Shown one piece after another: positions 1 to 12,541 of a stretch of DNA of 64,000 nt (its first letter is position 1; the number at the start of each line of letters is the position of its first letter). The DNA is from Lewinella sp041392765 (GTDB taxonomy: Bacteria; Bacteroidota; Bacteroidia; Chitinophagales; Saprospiraceae): positions 43,284-107,283 of the forward strand of contig JAWKLL010000019.1 in NCBI GenBank assembly GCA_041392765.1. Direction: 5' to 3'. A program made the position numbers and the translations under genes. Under the pieces are notes generated by a model. It saw nothing but the letters and a program-made list of their open reading frames with translations. It was not told where the DNA came from and did not search any database.

Positions 1-3000
1 TCATCAGCGGTGGTACAAAAAGGGTGTCGTTGGTCAGCAGGGTAGGGGATACGGCGTTTCCATCCGCACAAAACTCTATCGTCCAGTCGCCTATTTGCCC
101 CGAACTGCCAAAACCCGATTGTTCCACCTTTACCTTCAGTTGCCAGATACCTAATGTACTTTCCCCATCAAAAGCACTCAGCGGCTCAAACGGGCGGAAG
201 GAGATAAGGTCATCCGGTGGGCAAACTAAGTCATTGGGGGCTTCATCATCGAAACCTACATTTACAATATCCGTCGTGAAACAGGTGCCATCGTACAAAC
301 GCACTTCTGTCCCTGTTGGGCTAATGAGGCTCACATAGAAATTCTGGATAGGCTGGTAGCGAACCTTTATTTCCGGCACGTTCATATCGCTGATAATACC
401 ATTAAAAGGAACGTATAATTCGGAGATAACCGTTGGCAGTGACGCTGTGCAGTAATAGTTCTGGGAGTATCGTCCGATGTTTCGGGACTACAAACGGCAT
501 TTACCGTATGGAATACACTGGGTGTCGTCCAAGGTGGCTCCACATTCGTTGCTAGCACGTATGCGCCAGAAAAACAAGGTGTTGTTGGCCAATTGCAGCA
601 CCACGGGGTTGACAAACGTTTCCGCTAGCCCGTACTCGCTATCTAATAAAGTAGCAAAAGCAGCATTGTCCGACAATTCCCAGTCATAAGTCAGGGCATT
701 GGGTACGGTGTTCCAAGAAAAATTAGTGCCCAAGTTGATGCTATTATCACCTTCTACGGGTAGCACGGTGGCTAATTCGCTGAAGTCATTATCCACCACG
801 TCAAAGTAAAGCGTACGATAAGTGACATCTTGCCCTTCAGCAGCGATAGCTACCGTCACTTCCAAGGGGCCATCGTAGTTTTCCAGTCCGTTCATATCCA
901 ACGTTAGGCTAGTAGAAGCACCCGGCATTATTTCATTCTCAGCAAATACAGCAGTTACCCCCGCTGGCAATTCACTTGATATGCTCAGTTGTAGCGGCTG
1001 TTCAAACCCTAAGATGCTAGCAGAACTGAACTGTACGGTAGCCGCATCAGGCAAGCACAATTGCTGGAAGACAGGCTCGTACTGCATCGTAAAACCAGGT
1101 TCAGTGGCAGGAACAATGCTAAAGTTGTCGTTTGAAATATCAAAAAACACATTATTAGCTGCTTCCACTCGAATGCGCATACTGTTGCCTGCTACCTCTG
1201 GCAGATGAACAAAAGCACTGCCACTATTAGGCGTGCCGCTAATGAGGGTATAGGGATAGGTTTGCCCCCCATCCGCCGACAAGCGAATGTTTACCAATTG
1301 GCAATTCACCAAGTCATTGTCGGTATTGGCTACATCCCATGTTACTTCCTGATAAGACCCTGCCGTCCATGTTACATCCTCCGTATTGGGCGAAAGCACC
1401 ACGAAAGGGCCTGCTGTTGCCGTACTCTTGAACGCTACATCGGCATGAACGGTAGCACCAATTTCCGGGTTGTTATCCCGCACGGTACAGCGGAAGGTGA
1501 GATTCCTTGAATAAGTAGGCAACACCTCGGTGGTTTCACTTTGGTTGTTGAGCAAAATCGGCAAACGCGGAAACACGCGGTTGGGTGCAACACGAGGAGG
1601 GTATGAGCGGAATAAAGGCGTATTACCCACAGGTGCACCTAGGTCAGAAAGCGGGCCTAAATCCATTTGTTCCCAACAATAAGTCAACGCATCACCTTCC
1701 TCATCCGTAGCATTAGCTACCAATTCAAAAGGAGTAGCAATCGGTATGTAAAAACCATCGGAATAAGGCAAAGAAAGCGTTGGCTCGGTATTGCCTGTTT
1801 CAATCACGGTAGCACATACGCCGGCATTGTTTTCGCGGGTATATTCCTGAAACTGCACCACGGAGTGACCGTGGTAGTAATCATCATTGTCGAAAGAAAC
1901 ATTTTGGTTGCCACACGAACCTGCATACGACATGATGGTAGTACCGGAACCCGGTTCAAAAGCCGAATCTGATGCTAACTGCCCCAAACTAGAAGGGCAA
2001 TTGGCCCAAGAGTGGGCTACTGCGAATTGGTGAGCTACTTCGTGGGTGAACACCCTGCGAATAATGGAAGCGATGTTGTTGGTATAGTGGCAGGTTACCC
2101 CCCTGTCTTTACCCGATGTGCAGGCATTGCCGCCTACTACACCGCCCACGTCGGTACAGCCACCTGTAAATACGTGTCCGAGGTCATAAGCAGTAGTGGG
2201 AAAGCCCGCACCTGTGATGGCATTTCGCACTTGGCTCAATAGTTCGCCGCCTTGGTCAGCGTTGATGAAAGGGTCGGTACCTGCATTGAGATAAACCAAT
2301 AATTCAATATTGTCAATCAGTCGAACTCTTACACCTACTTCTCTTTCAAAAGTAGTGTTAGCCAAGTTGATAGCTTGCACAAAAGAAGCCACCACGCTTT
2401 CTACCGTACCGCCTTTGATATTAGCGTACTCTCCTGTGCAGGTGAGCGCCATCACGTATTCCCTGATGACGGCAGGGGTGGAAGTGGTTGTTTTCGTGCT
2501 GTAAGTGGTGTGGCCATGAGGGTCTTTGTCCGTATAAAGCGCGGGTTCTTCTGGTGTATAACCACACGACAGTTGAGGCAGCAGTTCGTCGGTTAGTACC
2601 CAATCTTTTCCGTAGTAAACGATACTGTGGTCGCTATCTATACTGGAGTACGGCTCAATAAATACCTCTCCTGCTTCCGTGGTAAAGGCCGCCATCAACC
2701 CTAATGGTGTGATGCTCATGCGTCCGGAAAAAGCAGGGTTGTCAGCCTGATAAATGCGGTAGGTACGCATTTGCGGCCAACGCGCCTGATCGTTGGGGTG
2801 GAGCACAGAACTTTCTACTGCGTTGAAAGTAACGAAAACACCCGCAGGAGTTGGAAGCTGCACGGAAGCCGGCTGTCGGTTTTTATGGCGGGAAAATTCA
2901 GAAGGGGCACTGGCGAGGTCGGTATAAAGCTGACCTTTGTCCACGGAAACAACCTGATATTCGGAAAGTGGCAGGTTGATCGGAGATGCTTCAGCCAAGT

Positions 3001-3082
3001 CAGGTACCCACTGGATTTGTTGAGCATTACTATACGAAAGGAAAGTTGCTAAGAGCAACGATAGTACCAAAAATTGCTTCAT
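1..3082 (-). CDS. Secreted reprolysin-like zinc metallopeptidase with P-domain (3' end outside window)
   Basis: The start is placed at the ATG at 3082 because it opens a clean signal peptide (MKQFLVLSLLLATFLSYSNA). An in-frame upstream extension to 3232 has no signal. The extracellular zinc site HEVAHQFAVAH fits HExxHxxxxxH of M12B/reprolysin-like peptidases and is followed by a Met-turn-like MSYAGSCG. After the catalytic domain come Ig/fibronectin-like modules. Two frameshifts, near 515 and 455-470, separate these from a proprotein-convertase-type P-domain (about 450-40) that runs off the left edge. A T9SS sorting domain probably lies beyond position 1. The likely role is an exported protease acting on extracellular protein; the substrate is unknown. 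The peptidase call is firm, while the fused P-domain depends on accepting the two frameshifts as sequence errors. Confidence 0.85.
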
Positions 3083-3219
3083 TTTGAAAGATTCTTTCCG
3101 CGAATATATTCCAATAAATTGAATGAACGATTGGTAAAATGCAATAAGGTCGTCAAATGACGAAAGCCGCGAAGTCTTTGGGGATTCGTAGGCGTAATCG
3201 CGATAAAAAAACGATTGCC

Positions 3220-3252
3220 AGTTAACGGACAACTCGAAGCTGTCCGTTAACT
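3220..3252 (-). terminator. 12-bp perfect hairpin downstream of pfkA
   Basis: Arms 3220-3231 and 3241-3252 (AGTTAACGGACA and its complement) are perfect, with a 9-nt loop. Read on the minus strand the hairpin follows the pfkA stop at 3299, and a run of six T (3205-3210) lies about 10 nt beyond it. The gap between stem and T-run is longer than usual, so this is a plausible but not classical intrinsic terminator. Confidence 0.45.
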
Positions 3253-3298
3253 ACGGTCAACGCTTACAAATCCCTTTGTAGGATAAAGAGATAATATT

Positions 3299-4389
3299 TC
3301 AATCTCCAAAGGAGATGCCGATCTGTCGGGCTACATTCACCAAAGCGTGGTCTTGGGTGACATTTTTATTGGAAGCTACCGCCTCGGTGAGCGGTACACT
3401 TTCGAAGAGGTTGTTGCGGTAAGTCACCATTTGGCCAAAAGCACCCTGCTCGATGAGTTCAAATGCTTTTACGCCCATAGCAGTAGCCAAGATACGGTCG
3501 AACGCCATAGGCGTACCCCTCTTTGGGTATGCCCTAGCACGGTGGTGCGTATCTGTGCTTGGCAGCCTAATGCTTCCAATTCATGCCGTAGCTGGTTGCA
3601 AACGCCTCCCAATTTGATATGTGGGTCGCCTAAGTCTTTGGCTGCTTCCCCAAAAACGGTACCTCCTTTGGCCATCGCACCTTCCGCCATGACGATATTC
3701 AGAAAGCCACGACCCTTATCGTAACGTTTTTCAATGATTTTATTGATTTTTACCGGGTCATAAGGGATTTCAGGTATCAGGCATACCTCTGCGCCTCCTG
3801 CGATAGCGGTATGCAGGGCAATCCACCCGGCATCTCGCCCCATTACCTCCATGATGATGACGCGGTGATGGCTTTCTGCCGTAGTCACGAGTTTGTCGAA
3901 GCTGTCGGTAGCAATTTGCACAGCTGTGGTAAACCCAAAAGTATAATCCGTAGCACCTAAATCGTTGTCGATGGTTTTAGGCACGCCTATGATGGGGCAT
4001 CCGTGCTCAAATAGCCGCTGAGAAATGCGCTGGCTGCCATCGCCACCGATGTTCACTACGGCATCAAAGCCCAAATGTTTTAGTTTGGCCACCAATTCCG
4101 GCTCGATCCATCCGTACGATAGTACCGTCATCCTGCGGGACAGGGTAATCAACGGGGTTGCCCTTGTTGGTAGTTTTAATGATAGTACCCCCTTTTACGT
4201 GGATACCTCCCACCTTCTTGGGGTGAGTTTCACCAATTCAACAGGGCTGCTCATCAGGCCATTGAAGGCTTCCATACTGCCCCAAACCTCCCAACCTCCG
4301 TTGGTTTTTGCTGCTTTCACTATGCCTCGAATGACGGCATTCAAGCCAGGGCAATCACCGCCCCCAGTGGCAACTAAAATCTTTTTCAT
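3299..4389 (-). CDS. pfkA: 6-phosphofructokinase, mixed-signature type (frameshifted)
   Basis: Phosphorylates fructose 6-phosphate to the 1,6-bisphosphate in cytosolic glycolysis. Three reading frames join into one ~360-residue PFK: the N-terminal GGGDCPGLNAVIRG loop (frame from 4389), then GGDGS, PKTIDNDLG, and MGRDAGWIALH (frame 4140-3490), then a C-terminal piece ending at 3299. Frameshifts fall near 4150-4195 and 3490-3510. GGDGS at the donor site is the ATP-type residue pattern, while Lys in PKTIDND resembles pyrophosphate-type enzymes. This combination is known in the mixed-substrate (group III) PFK family, so ATP is the likelier donor but is not proven. A TACTTTTG promoter and a long inverted repeat lie upstream. 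The breaks are probably sequencing errors in an essential gene. Confidence 0.9.
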
Positions 4390-4411
4390 TGTTTTATTTT
4401 GGAGTTATTAC

Positions 4412-4475
4412 TAGACTTTGGACATAGCCAATTTTCCAGAAATATATTTCTGTGCTCGTCGGTGTCCAAAGTCTA
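4412..4475 (-). promoter_or_regulatory. Long inverted repeat in the pfkA leader
   Basis: Arms TAGACTTTGGACA (4412-4424) and TGTCCAAAGTCTA (4463-4475) are a perfect 13-bp inverted repeat. They enclose a second perfect palindrome, CAGAAATATATTTCTG (4437-4452). The structure lies between the putative pfkA promoter and its start codon, so it would fold in the 5' UTR. It could be an attenuator, an mRNA stability element or an inserted palindromic repeat; the sequence alone does not decide. Confidence 0.5.
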
Positions 4476-4495
4476 ATTAATCAAGCAACCAGCGA

Positions 4496-4529
4496 CAAAA
4501 GTACTTTTTTTTAAATAGTTGTGATGCAA
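4496..4529 (-). promoter_or_regulatory. Putative pfkA promoter (TTG-N23-TACTTTTG)
   Basis: On the minus strand TACTTTTG (4503-4496) matches the Bacteroidota -7 consensus TAnnTTTG, with TTG at 4529-4527 upstream. A second TACTTTTG copy lies at 4534-4527. About 105 nt of leader would separate it from the pfkA ATG. From 4540 to 4725 I see only AT-rich sequence and one short dispersed repeat (4614-4652). Confidence 0.45.
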
Positions 4530-4729
4530 AAGTACTTTAAGACGGGAAAAACAAACTGTACAACTTTTGATGCTGAAAAATTTTCTAAACAATCGTATAA
4601 CTAAAGACCTTTTAGAAAAAATTGAACAGTATATTTCCGTCAGACTACTCACAGAATACGGGGAGCAGGATGTTTTATCCCATCATTCCGCGAATACATC
4701 ACAGTTATTGAAAAAATAACCTATATATT

Positions 4730-4760
4730 TTGTTTAGGCATACAGGTATTGCTATCTTTA
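4730..4760 (+). promoter_or_regulatory. Putative promoter of the first giant surface-protein gene
   Basis: TTG at 4730-4732, a 20-nt spacer and TATCTTTA at 4753-4760 fit the Bacteroidota -33/-7 pattern (TTG, TAnnTTTG) with one mismatch, 46 nt before the ATG at 4806. Confidence 0.45.
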
Positions 4761-4805
4761 CCCCTGTATTTGTTTACACGACCTTAATAATAAAACTGTA
4801 ATCTC

Positions 4806-7800
4806 ATGAGGACAGACTTCTACTCCTGTCGAAGCAGCTATTTCAATTTGCTGCTTTTTCCCCTTCTTCTGTTGGGCATGGTGTTGGTGCTTCCATCTGC
4901 TTTGGATGCGCAAACAACCATTACCCAGTGGACTTTCAACCGAGTTGATGGCAGCGTTCCCGGTGGCGGTAATGCCCCTTCGCCTGCTGTTGGATCCGGC
5001 ATCTCCAGCCTCGTTGGAGGTGTGATGACTGGTACTACTTCGGATGCTAATAACCCTGCTCCTGGATCATCAGATCCTTTGGTGGGCGTTGATGACCGTA
5101 CATGGCAGATGCCTCACACCGCTGGAGGGAGTTTTCCTGCTCAGGGTACAGCCGATAAAACGGCGGGTGTGCAATTCAGCGCCAGCACGGTAGGGTACGA
5201 AAATATCATCGTACAGTGGGATGCCCGTGCGTTGAATACGGGGGCATCTCGTTATGCCCAGTTCCAGTATTCAACGGATGGTACTAATTTCGTTGATTTC
5301 GGCCCGGTAATTGATAATACCCATGAGTGGCAGAACGAAATTCAAAGAGACCTTAGTGCTGAAACAGGCGTAAACAACAACCCCAATTTTGCCTTCCGCA
5401 TTGTGGCTACGTTTGCTCCTTCTACTAGCGAATATGAACCTGTAGCTCCTGCTGCAGCTTATGATCCTGCACTTACCGCTGCTTGGCGCTTTGATATGGT
5501 GACGGTGTTAGGTGCTGAACCTAGTACCTCTTTTTGCGGTGAGGGGATTAGGTTTGCATTATGGGAAATGGGGACTGCTGTGGCAACTTCCAATAGTATA
5601 ACTGATGTAACTACTTCAGACATATCTCATGGCAACAACAATGGTACCACAACTTTGATTTCTACCGCATCGGATTCTAACTACCCTGGTGCATCCGGCG
5701 AACCCAACGCGGCAGCTGCGGCTTTCACAGGTTCCTTCAATACGGCTACTAGTACTTACTTTGAGGTGACGATTACCCCCGGGGCATCGTCTGCTTTTCA
5801 TTTAGAAGAGATTAGCTTTGGTACACGTTCTACTAGTACGGGGCCACAAGCCTATACGATTCGTACCAGCTTGGACGGCTTTACTGCTGATGTGGCAACA
5901 GGCGTATTGTCAAACAATAGCGTTTGGACATTCGTGACGAGTGATGGCTTATCTGTTTCTGGCGGAGCTGGTCAGGTTGTTACTATCCGCATTTACGGGC
6001 ATGATGGAACAGGAAGTCCTACTTCTGGCACAGCCAATTGGAGAATCGATGATCTCAATATTGTAGGATGTACTTTTGTGCCTGAGTGCCTTCTAACTGA
6101 TGCCGGCCTCACCGATGTTGCTTGTAATGATAACAGCACACCATTAAGCGGTGCAGATGATTTTATTCAGTTTATCACAGATCCTCAAGGAACGGGTATT
6201 GGTGCTAATTATAATGTATATGTAAATGGCACTTTGTTAGGATTTGATGATTACGGTTCATTCTCTTTATGGTCTTTGGCGGATGGTTCTGCTTTAAGTG
6301 GAGACTTTACTGTAACTATTGAGGATCAAAACAACACTTCTTGCCGATTGGAGATACCAGTTACGAATCCAGGAGCTTGTTCTTTGGACGATCTTTGCTC
6401 GCCTGATACGACCCCTCCTACTGTTACGCCTACGTTGCCTAACTTATCACTTTCTTGTGCTGAATTAATCCCTGATCCCGATATATCGTTAATTGCAGAT
6501 GCAACGGACAATTGTCCTGCTTGTGTAGAATTGGTGTGGATCAATGAATTCCACTATGATGATGATGGTGCCGACATGAATGAGTTTGTGGAAGTAGCGG
6601 GTGTAGCTGGTACCGATTTATCCTCTTATTCACTCGAATTTTACAATGGTTCTAGTGCAAACGCAGCCACACTTTTCGCTACTGTTCCATTGTCTGGTAT
6701 AATTGCCGACCAAAGTAATGGTTTTGGTACGGCGTTTGTTCTTGTTCCGGGGTTAATGAATGGCCCACGCGACGCAATGGCTTTGGTAAAAGGAACAACG
6801 GTTATTGAATTCCTTAGCTACGAAGGTGTTTGCACCGCTTCAGAAGGAAGTGCTGCTGGTATGACATCCACCGATGTAGGCGTTTCTGAACAAGGTGTAA
6901 TGGAAGGCTTGTCGTTACAACTCAAAGGCACGGGTAATAAATCTTCTGATTTCGTATGGTCAGCGGCTAGTGCTGAATCACCAGGCGGTATTAATGCAGA
7001 TCAGACCATGACTCCTTGCAGTAATGTTTTAGTTACCTTCCTTGGGGATGTGGTGAATACTGATGGTACGATCACTCGTACTTATCAAGTTGAGGATGCT
7101 GCTGGCAATTCGACACCTGTGACTCAGCATATTGAAATTGATGAGTGCGTGTTCAATTTGACCATTACGGATCCATGCTCTTGTGAAAATAGTACAAAAG
7201 TGGTGCATTATGATGCTTCTACTAACGCTTATTCCGTTACAACTGCTGGTGTTTTCGAGGAAACTGTTACCGTTTCTGACGATGACACTCCTTTACCCGA
7301 AGGACTCGATATCAGGGTTGTTTCAGCAACGGGTGCTATAGGTGTCGCTGTAGGAACACCGCTGGTTTTTAACGCTACTGATGGTACTTATGAACTGTCT
7401 TTTACCCACGAAGATAACGTTGGGTATTCCATGGTAATTGATTTATTCGAAGGCGGTGCACCAACGGGTTTGAACCTAATGGAAAGTAACAAGTGTGCGT
7501 TCCCTAATGCTACTTTTGACCCAATTTTTGATGAAACATACTGCGTCGAAGAAGGGGTGGTGGTTAATTTAGGAGCGGCTTCTACGGATCCGGTTGCAGG
7601 CACACCCACCATATATATAGACGGTGTTGTCAATAACGTACTTGATCCGGCTACCCTTCCCTTTGGAAGCCATCCAATACTGCTTAACTACGTGGGTGGC
7701 AACAATGGTGATGTTTCACCTGACGGTGGAGTCACTGCTGCATTCCCTGGTTGTACTACCAATGTTGAAGCTACTGTTGTGACGGGTGAAATTGAACCCG

Positions 7801-10800
7801 CCTGCATTGCCAATGTAAACGTAACCTTAGGCGCGGGATGTTCAGCCACGGTGACCCCCTCCATGGTGATGACTGGCGGCTACGCTTGTGCCGACGAGGT
7901 CATCATCAGCATTAACGGAGTTGTCGGAGACAACACAGTAGATGGCTGCGGTACTTATGAATATATGGCGGTATTGATGGTAGCTGGTGAGGAAGCCTAC
8001 ACCTGCTGGGGCAACATCCGCGCCGAAGACAAGACTGCTCCCACGCTGACGTGCCCTGCGGATACATCCAGCGTAGAGGTGAATAATACCACATACGACC
8101 TGCTGTGCACGGATATTCCGCACGTTCTTTTCGGCGGCACGGTTTCTTACGTTGTGAATGCCGATGGAACGCCTAATGCTGGTGAGACTATCTTATTGAA
8201 CGGCTGGTCATCAACACAGTACAATGCCTTTTTGGCAAAGATTCGCCTGACGGGTATGCCAGTGGTGCGCGACAATTGTGGTTTGGTGTTAGTAACATTC
8301 TCTGATGAACTGACAACTTCTGAATGTGAGGATGACGTTATTACGCGTACCTTCAATGTGTCTGACCACTATGAAAGCTGCGAAGGGTTCGGCCCTGTGA
8401 TGTCGGCAGCGCCTTGTAGCCAAGAGATACGCTTCCGCAAGTTGACGAAAGATGATGTGACATTCCCAGCGGATGAAACGGTAGCTTGCGACGATCAAGC
8501 TGCTTACGAAGCGGCGATTGCTGCTTGGCCTTACGTGTCGACGGCGTTTGGTACCGCGGAGGTTGACCCCGCCTTGTGTAATCTGGGCGTATCAGTAGTA
8601 GCTGACCCAGTGGTTCAAGTGTGTGACGGTACTCGCAAGGAGCGCCGCACTTGGCAGTTGTTGGATTGGTGTCATGCTGATGGCGACTCTACACATATCC
8701 AGTTGGTGAAGGTAGTGGACGAAACAGGTCCTGTTATCGGAGGTGTAGCTGATGTGAATGTATCCACATCACCATTTAGTTGCGAAGCAAACTATCAAAT
8801 ACCGGTACCTACGATCACCGATGTTTGTTCATCTGCACAGCCTGTATCTTTCGAGATATTTGCAGGAGGAACAACTTCTTTCCAGTTTGGTACTTACGTA
8901 TGGCACAGTGCATCCAGCACATGGCGTGCAGAGCCAGCAATGGTACAACTCCCGATTGGTGAGCACACGATCGAATACTGCGCTATTGACGATTGTGGCA
9001 ACACTACGTGCGTAACTTATGATTTGGTAGTACGCGATTTGATTTCACCTACCGCGTCTTGTGATGACCAGTTGAACGTAACGATCAACAGTGGCGACTT
9101 CTTGAATGGGGTGAATGGTCAAGCACGTATCTACGCTACGGATGTAAACGAAGGTTCTAACGACAACTGTACAGATGTGACGTTGCGCGTACGCCGCAAC
9201 AAGAACAACTGTGGCAATAGCAGTGCTTACGGAGCATGGGGCGAATTCATTGACTTCAACTGCTGCGATGTAGGCAAAGAAATCACCATTGAGTTGGAGG
9301 TAAGTGACATGAACGAAGTGCCCAATAGAAATACTTGTTGGTTGGTGGTGACCCCCGAAGACAAGCGCAACCCTGTATGCGAAGACCTTCCATCTGTGGA
9401 AGTGCTGTGCAATGAGTTGCCATTGGATTTCCCCGGGGATATTGCGGATGCTTATGCAGCCGACCCAGCGGGCATGGAAGCGATGTTCAACGATGTATTC
9501 AATGGTGGCAATGACCCCGTTGGCTACGATAACTGCTGGCCGGTAGAAGTTGAGTACCGCACTCCAGACTTCAACATCAACGAATGTGGTTGGGGTTCAA
9601 TTGTTCGTGAGTTCCGCGTAGTGGAAACTCGCACAGGAGCAGCAGGCACAACCGAAGAGTTGAGGTCAAGCTGGTGTGATCAGGTAATCACGATCATCGA
9701 AAACCACGACTTTGTAATTGACTTCCCAGAAGATACGGATGCAGTGTGTGGCGAGCCCAACCCTGCGACGATCTCTATGACCTCTACTGCTTGTGACATC
9801 ATGACGGTGAATATAAGCGAGCCAGTAGAATACCTTTCCGGTAACGACGCATGCAAGAAGTTTGCCGTTACTTATGATGTAATCAACTGGTGTTTGTGGG
9901 ATGGAGAGTACGAAGGATATGTAGTTCCTCGTATGACGGAAGTAGATGGTCAGTTGGCAGCGGATCGTGCCGTAGAAGGTAACGAGCGCCCAGTGATCCG
10001 TTATAGCACAGCAAGTGGTTTGTGCATCGACCGCGACCATACGGATCGTGACGGTGATTCAGACTTGCCGAACTGCGATTCACCGACATTGCCGAACTAT
10101 GGCCGTTACATCTACACCCAGTTCTACAAGGTGATAGACAACGATGCCCCTGTTGTGACCGTACCTGCATACGGAGTAGAAGCGTGTGGCAACCGCGATT
10201 TGCCAGCAGGTGTATTCACAGACATCTACGGTAGCTGCGACGCATTAGTAACTATTCCATTCACGGTAGTGGACGAGTGCGCTGACATCCCATTCGATTT
10301 CAACCTTGGCGACATCGAGTTGCTGTCTGCTCGTGTATATGGAGCAGAAGGAAACTGGGTAGTTGATACAGAAGGCGACCGTCAGTTGAAGCATGTTGAC
10401 TTGGCTGCATGGGCAGGAACGCCTACATCTGTGACGTTGACACCAACAGGTAACGGAGGTTATACGTTCTCAGGTACGTACGCGATCATCCCATCCGCAG
10501 CGGGAGATAACTTGTTCTACGCATTGGAAGTAGTATTCCAAGATGGATGTGGCAACATAACAAGCGAGATCATGGAATTCCAAGTAATCGATTGCAAAGG
10601 GCCAGCACCTGTTTGTATCAACGGTTTGACCGTGACATTGATGCCATTACCAGACGGCACAGATGCTGACGGCGACGGTGAAGATGATGCTTGTGCGATG
10701 GCAATTTGGGCATCAGACTTTGAAGGATCCCCCATTTCTGACTGTACTGGTCAGGGACCAGATGAGTTCTTGGGCAACCCACGCGTTACGAAGTATGCGA

Positions 10801-12210
10801 TCTACCGCGCAGAGGAAGTAGAAGCCGTAGGTGTAGAAAACTTCGTACCAAGCACAGATGACACTGGACTGGTGCTGACTGACAGTGATGAGCCTACAAC
10901 TGTTGTTTACGTTTACGCCTTCGACGAAGAAGGTAACTACGACTACTGTGAAACCTATGTATTGGTACAGCCTGGAACTTGCGGTAGCCCAACTGGTGCT
11001 ATGTTAGCAGGTGTTATTACTACCGAAGGAAATGAAAACATCGAAGGTGTTGAAGTAAACGTAAGTGGTACGGCCTCTATGAGCTACACTACTAACGGAG
11101 ACGGATCATTCAGCTTCACGCTGCCATTGGGTGGTGACTACTCTGTGGCTCCTTACTTGAACAGCGGTTTCTTGAACGGTGTTTCTACTTTTGACCTTGT
11201 ATTGATGAGCAAGCACATCTTGGGTGTTCAGCCATTGAATAGCCCATACAAGATGATTGCAGCTGACGTGAACAACTCAGAAACGATCACTACATTGGAT
11301 ATGATCCAGTTGCGTAAGTTGATCTTGAACATCGAAACTGAGTTCAATAACAACACAAGCTGGAGATTCATTCCTACTGCTTACAGCTTCCCTGTACCAT
11401 CTAACCCATGGTTCACTGGAGGAGTTCCCTGAATTGCTGAGTGTAAACAACCTAGTAGGAACGCTTTCTGGTCAGGATTTCGTAGGTGTGAAGATAGGTG
11501 ACGTAAACGGCAGCGCACAGGCAAACGCACTGAGCGGTGACGACCGTACCTTGAACGGCCAGTTCAACTTCAACGTAGCGAACGAAAGCCTGAAAGCAGG
11601 AAACGTTTACACGGTATCCTTTACAGGAACAGAGATGGCATCTGTAGAAGGCTTCCAAGGCACTTTGGTACTGAATGGCGCTGAGTTGGTTGACATCGAG
11701 TACGGTGTAGCCACGGCTGAGAACTTCGGTACACGTTTCGCTGGTGAAGGCATGATTACTACTTCATGGAATGGCAAAGCCACTGCTGAGGACGTACTGT
11801 TTAGCTTGGTCATCCGTGCAACGGAGGACAAGGAGTTGAGCGAAGTAGTGAAAGTGGGCAGCCGCTATACGACAGCGGAAGCTTATGGCAATGGCAACAC
11901 CATGAACGTAGGTATCAACTTCTCTACGGGTGAAGTAGTAGCTGCTGGTTTCGAGGTTTACCAGAACACTCCCAACCCATTCAAAGCTGAAACTTTGATT
12001 GGCTTCAACCTACCAGTTGACGCGGAAGCAACCGTGACAATCACGGACGCTAGCGGTCGTGTACTGACAGTATTGCGTGGCGACTACGCTGCGGGTTACA
12101 ACACCATCAACGTGACCAAGGACATGATCCAGGGAGCAACAGGTGTGTTGAGCTACACCGTGACAGCTGGTGAATACACGGCTACCAAGACCATGGTGGT
12201 AGTGAAGTAA
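4806..12210 (+). CDS. Giant T9SS-secreted multidomain surface protein (~2,470 aa)
   Basis: Begins with a signal peptide (hydrophobic LLLFPLLLLGMVLVL, ending near LDAQ). The N-terminal ~450 residues are beta-rich. Residues ~572-740 resemble a lamin-tail-like domain (WINEFHYDDDGADMNEFVEV). Several cysteine-rich HYR/Ig-like modules follow between about 1050 and 1500. Residues ~2060-2200 carry a carboxypeptidase-regulatory-like fold and dockerin-like Asp/Asn repeats (ADVNNSETITTLDMIQLRK). The C-terminus is a type A sorting domain (YQNTPNPF, then GVLSYTVTAGEYTATKTMVV), implying export by T9SS and surface attachment or release. One frameshift near 11418-11430 splits the frame inside NPWFTEEFPELLSV. 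It is judged an error because both sides align to the second giant gene. Function is probably adhesion or matrix; no catalytic motif was seen. Two hairpins follow the stop. Confidence 0.85.
9358..12210 (+). repeat. Repeat copy 1: 3' 2.85 kb shared with the second giant gene
   Basis: From the codons for EDKRNPVCEDLPSVEV onward this DNA is nearly identical to 34441-37286. Just upstream the two genes are only distantly similar (compare 9037-9180 with 34133-34260), so the switch to near-identity is abrupt. This copy has one frameshift; the other has many. Confidence 0.85.
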
Positions 12211-12220
12211 GATGAGAACA

Positions 12221-12300
12221 AGTGATCGGGCGAGCCCGATCACTAAGCAAGATAACGGGCATCGCTTCCTAAGCTGGAGGCGGTGCCTGTTTGGTTTTGT
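12221..12300 (+). terminator. Tandem hairpins after the first giant gene
   Basis: The first hairpin is AGTGATCGGGC (12221-12231) against 12234-12244. The second has a 15-bp stem with G-U pairs (12255-12269 against 12276-12290) followed by TTGGTTTTGT. The second starts with ACGGGCATC, as does the terminator after the second giant gene (37315). An intrinsic terminator is the simplest reading. Confidence 0.65.
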
Positions 12301-12329
12301 GTATTCGCAGTGCCCTACTGTTGGAGGAA

Positions 12330-12480
12330 ATGCAAGAAGCACCGCTAAACGCCCGCGCAAGCTGCCTGTAGGGAGCCGCCCGCAGGAAGGCTGCCCCTTG
12401 GGGCCGTCAGCCCGGAAGGGAGCGACCCCGTATCGGTTCAACCGATACGGGGATGCGCCCAAAAGAAGCGGCTTGATGTG
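12330..12480. repeat. GC-rich hairpin cluster, non-coding
   Basis: This stretch is GC-rich compared with neighbouring intergenic DNA and holds consecutive small hairpins (CCCC-TT-GGGG around 12395, CCC-GGAA-GGG around 12412). A 27-nt near-perfect palindrome, 12426-12452, has 13-base arms. It is reminiscent of REP-like intergenic elements. No terminal repeats were found and no coding potential is convincing. Confidence 0.5.
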
Positions 12481-12541
12481 CTTGGTATGCAATTAGGTGG
12501 CGTGCAATAAAAAATTAGCTGCTAACATATCGGTAACTGCC

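Noticed and set aside
3083..3232. N-terminal extension of the metallopeptidase
   Set aside because: It would bury the signal peptide; the ATG at 3082 gives a normal secreted protein, and the extension overlaps a palindrome.
12426..12452. tRNA-like GGTTCAA word
   Set aside because: It is the centre of a perfect palindrome; no acceptor stem or cloverleaf can be drawn around it.
12212..12496. Open frames on both strands across the hairpin cluster
   Set aside because: Both frames run through palindromes and a terminator, have no family features, and look like by-products of GC-rich DNA.
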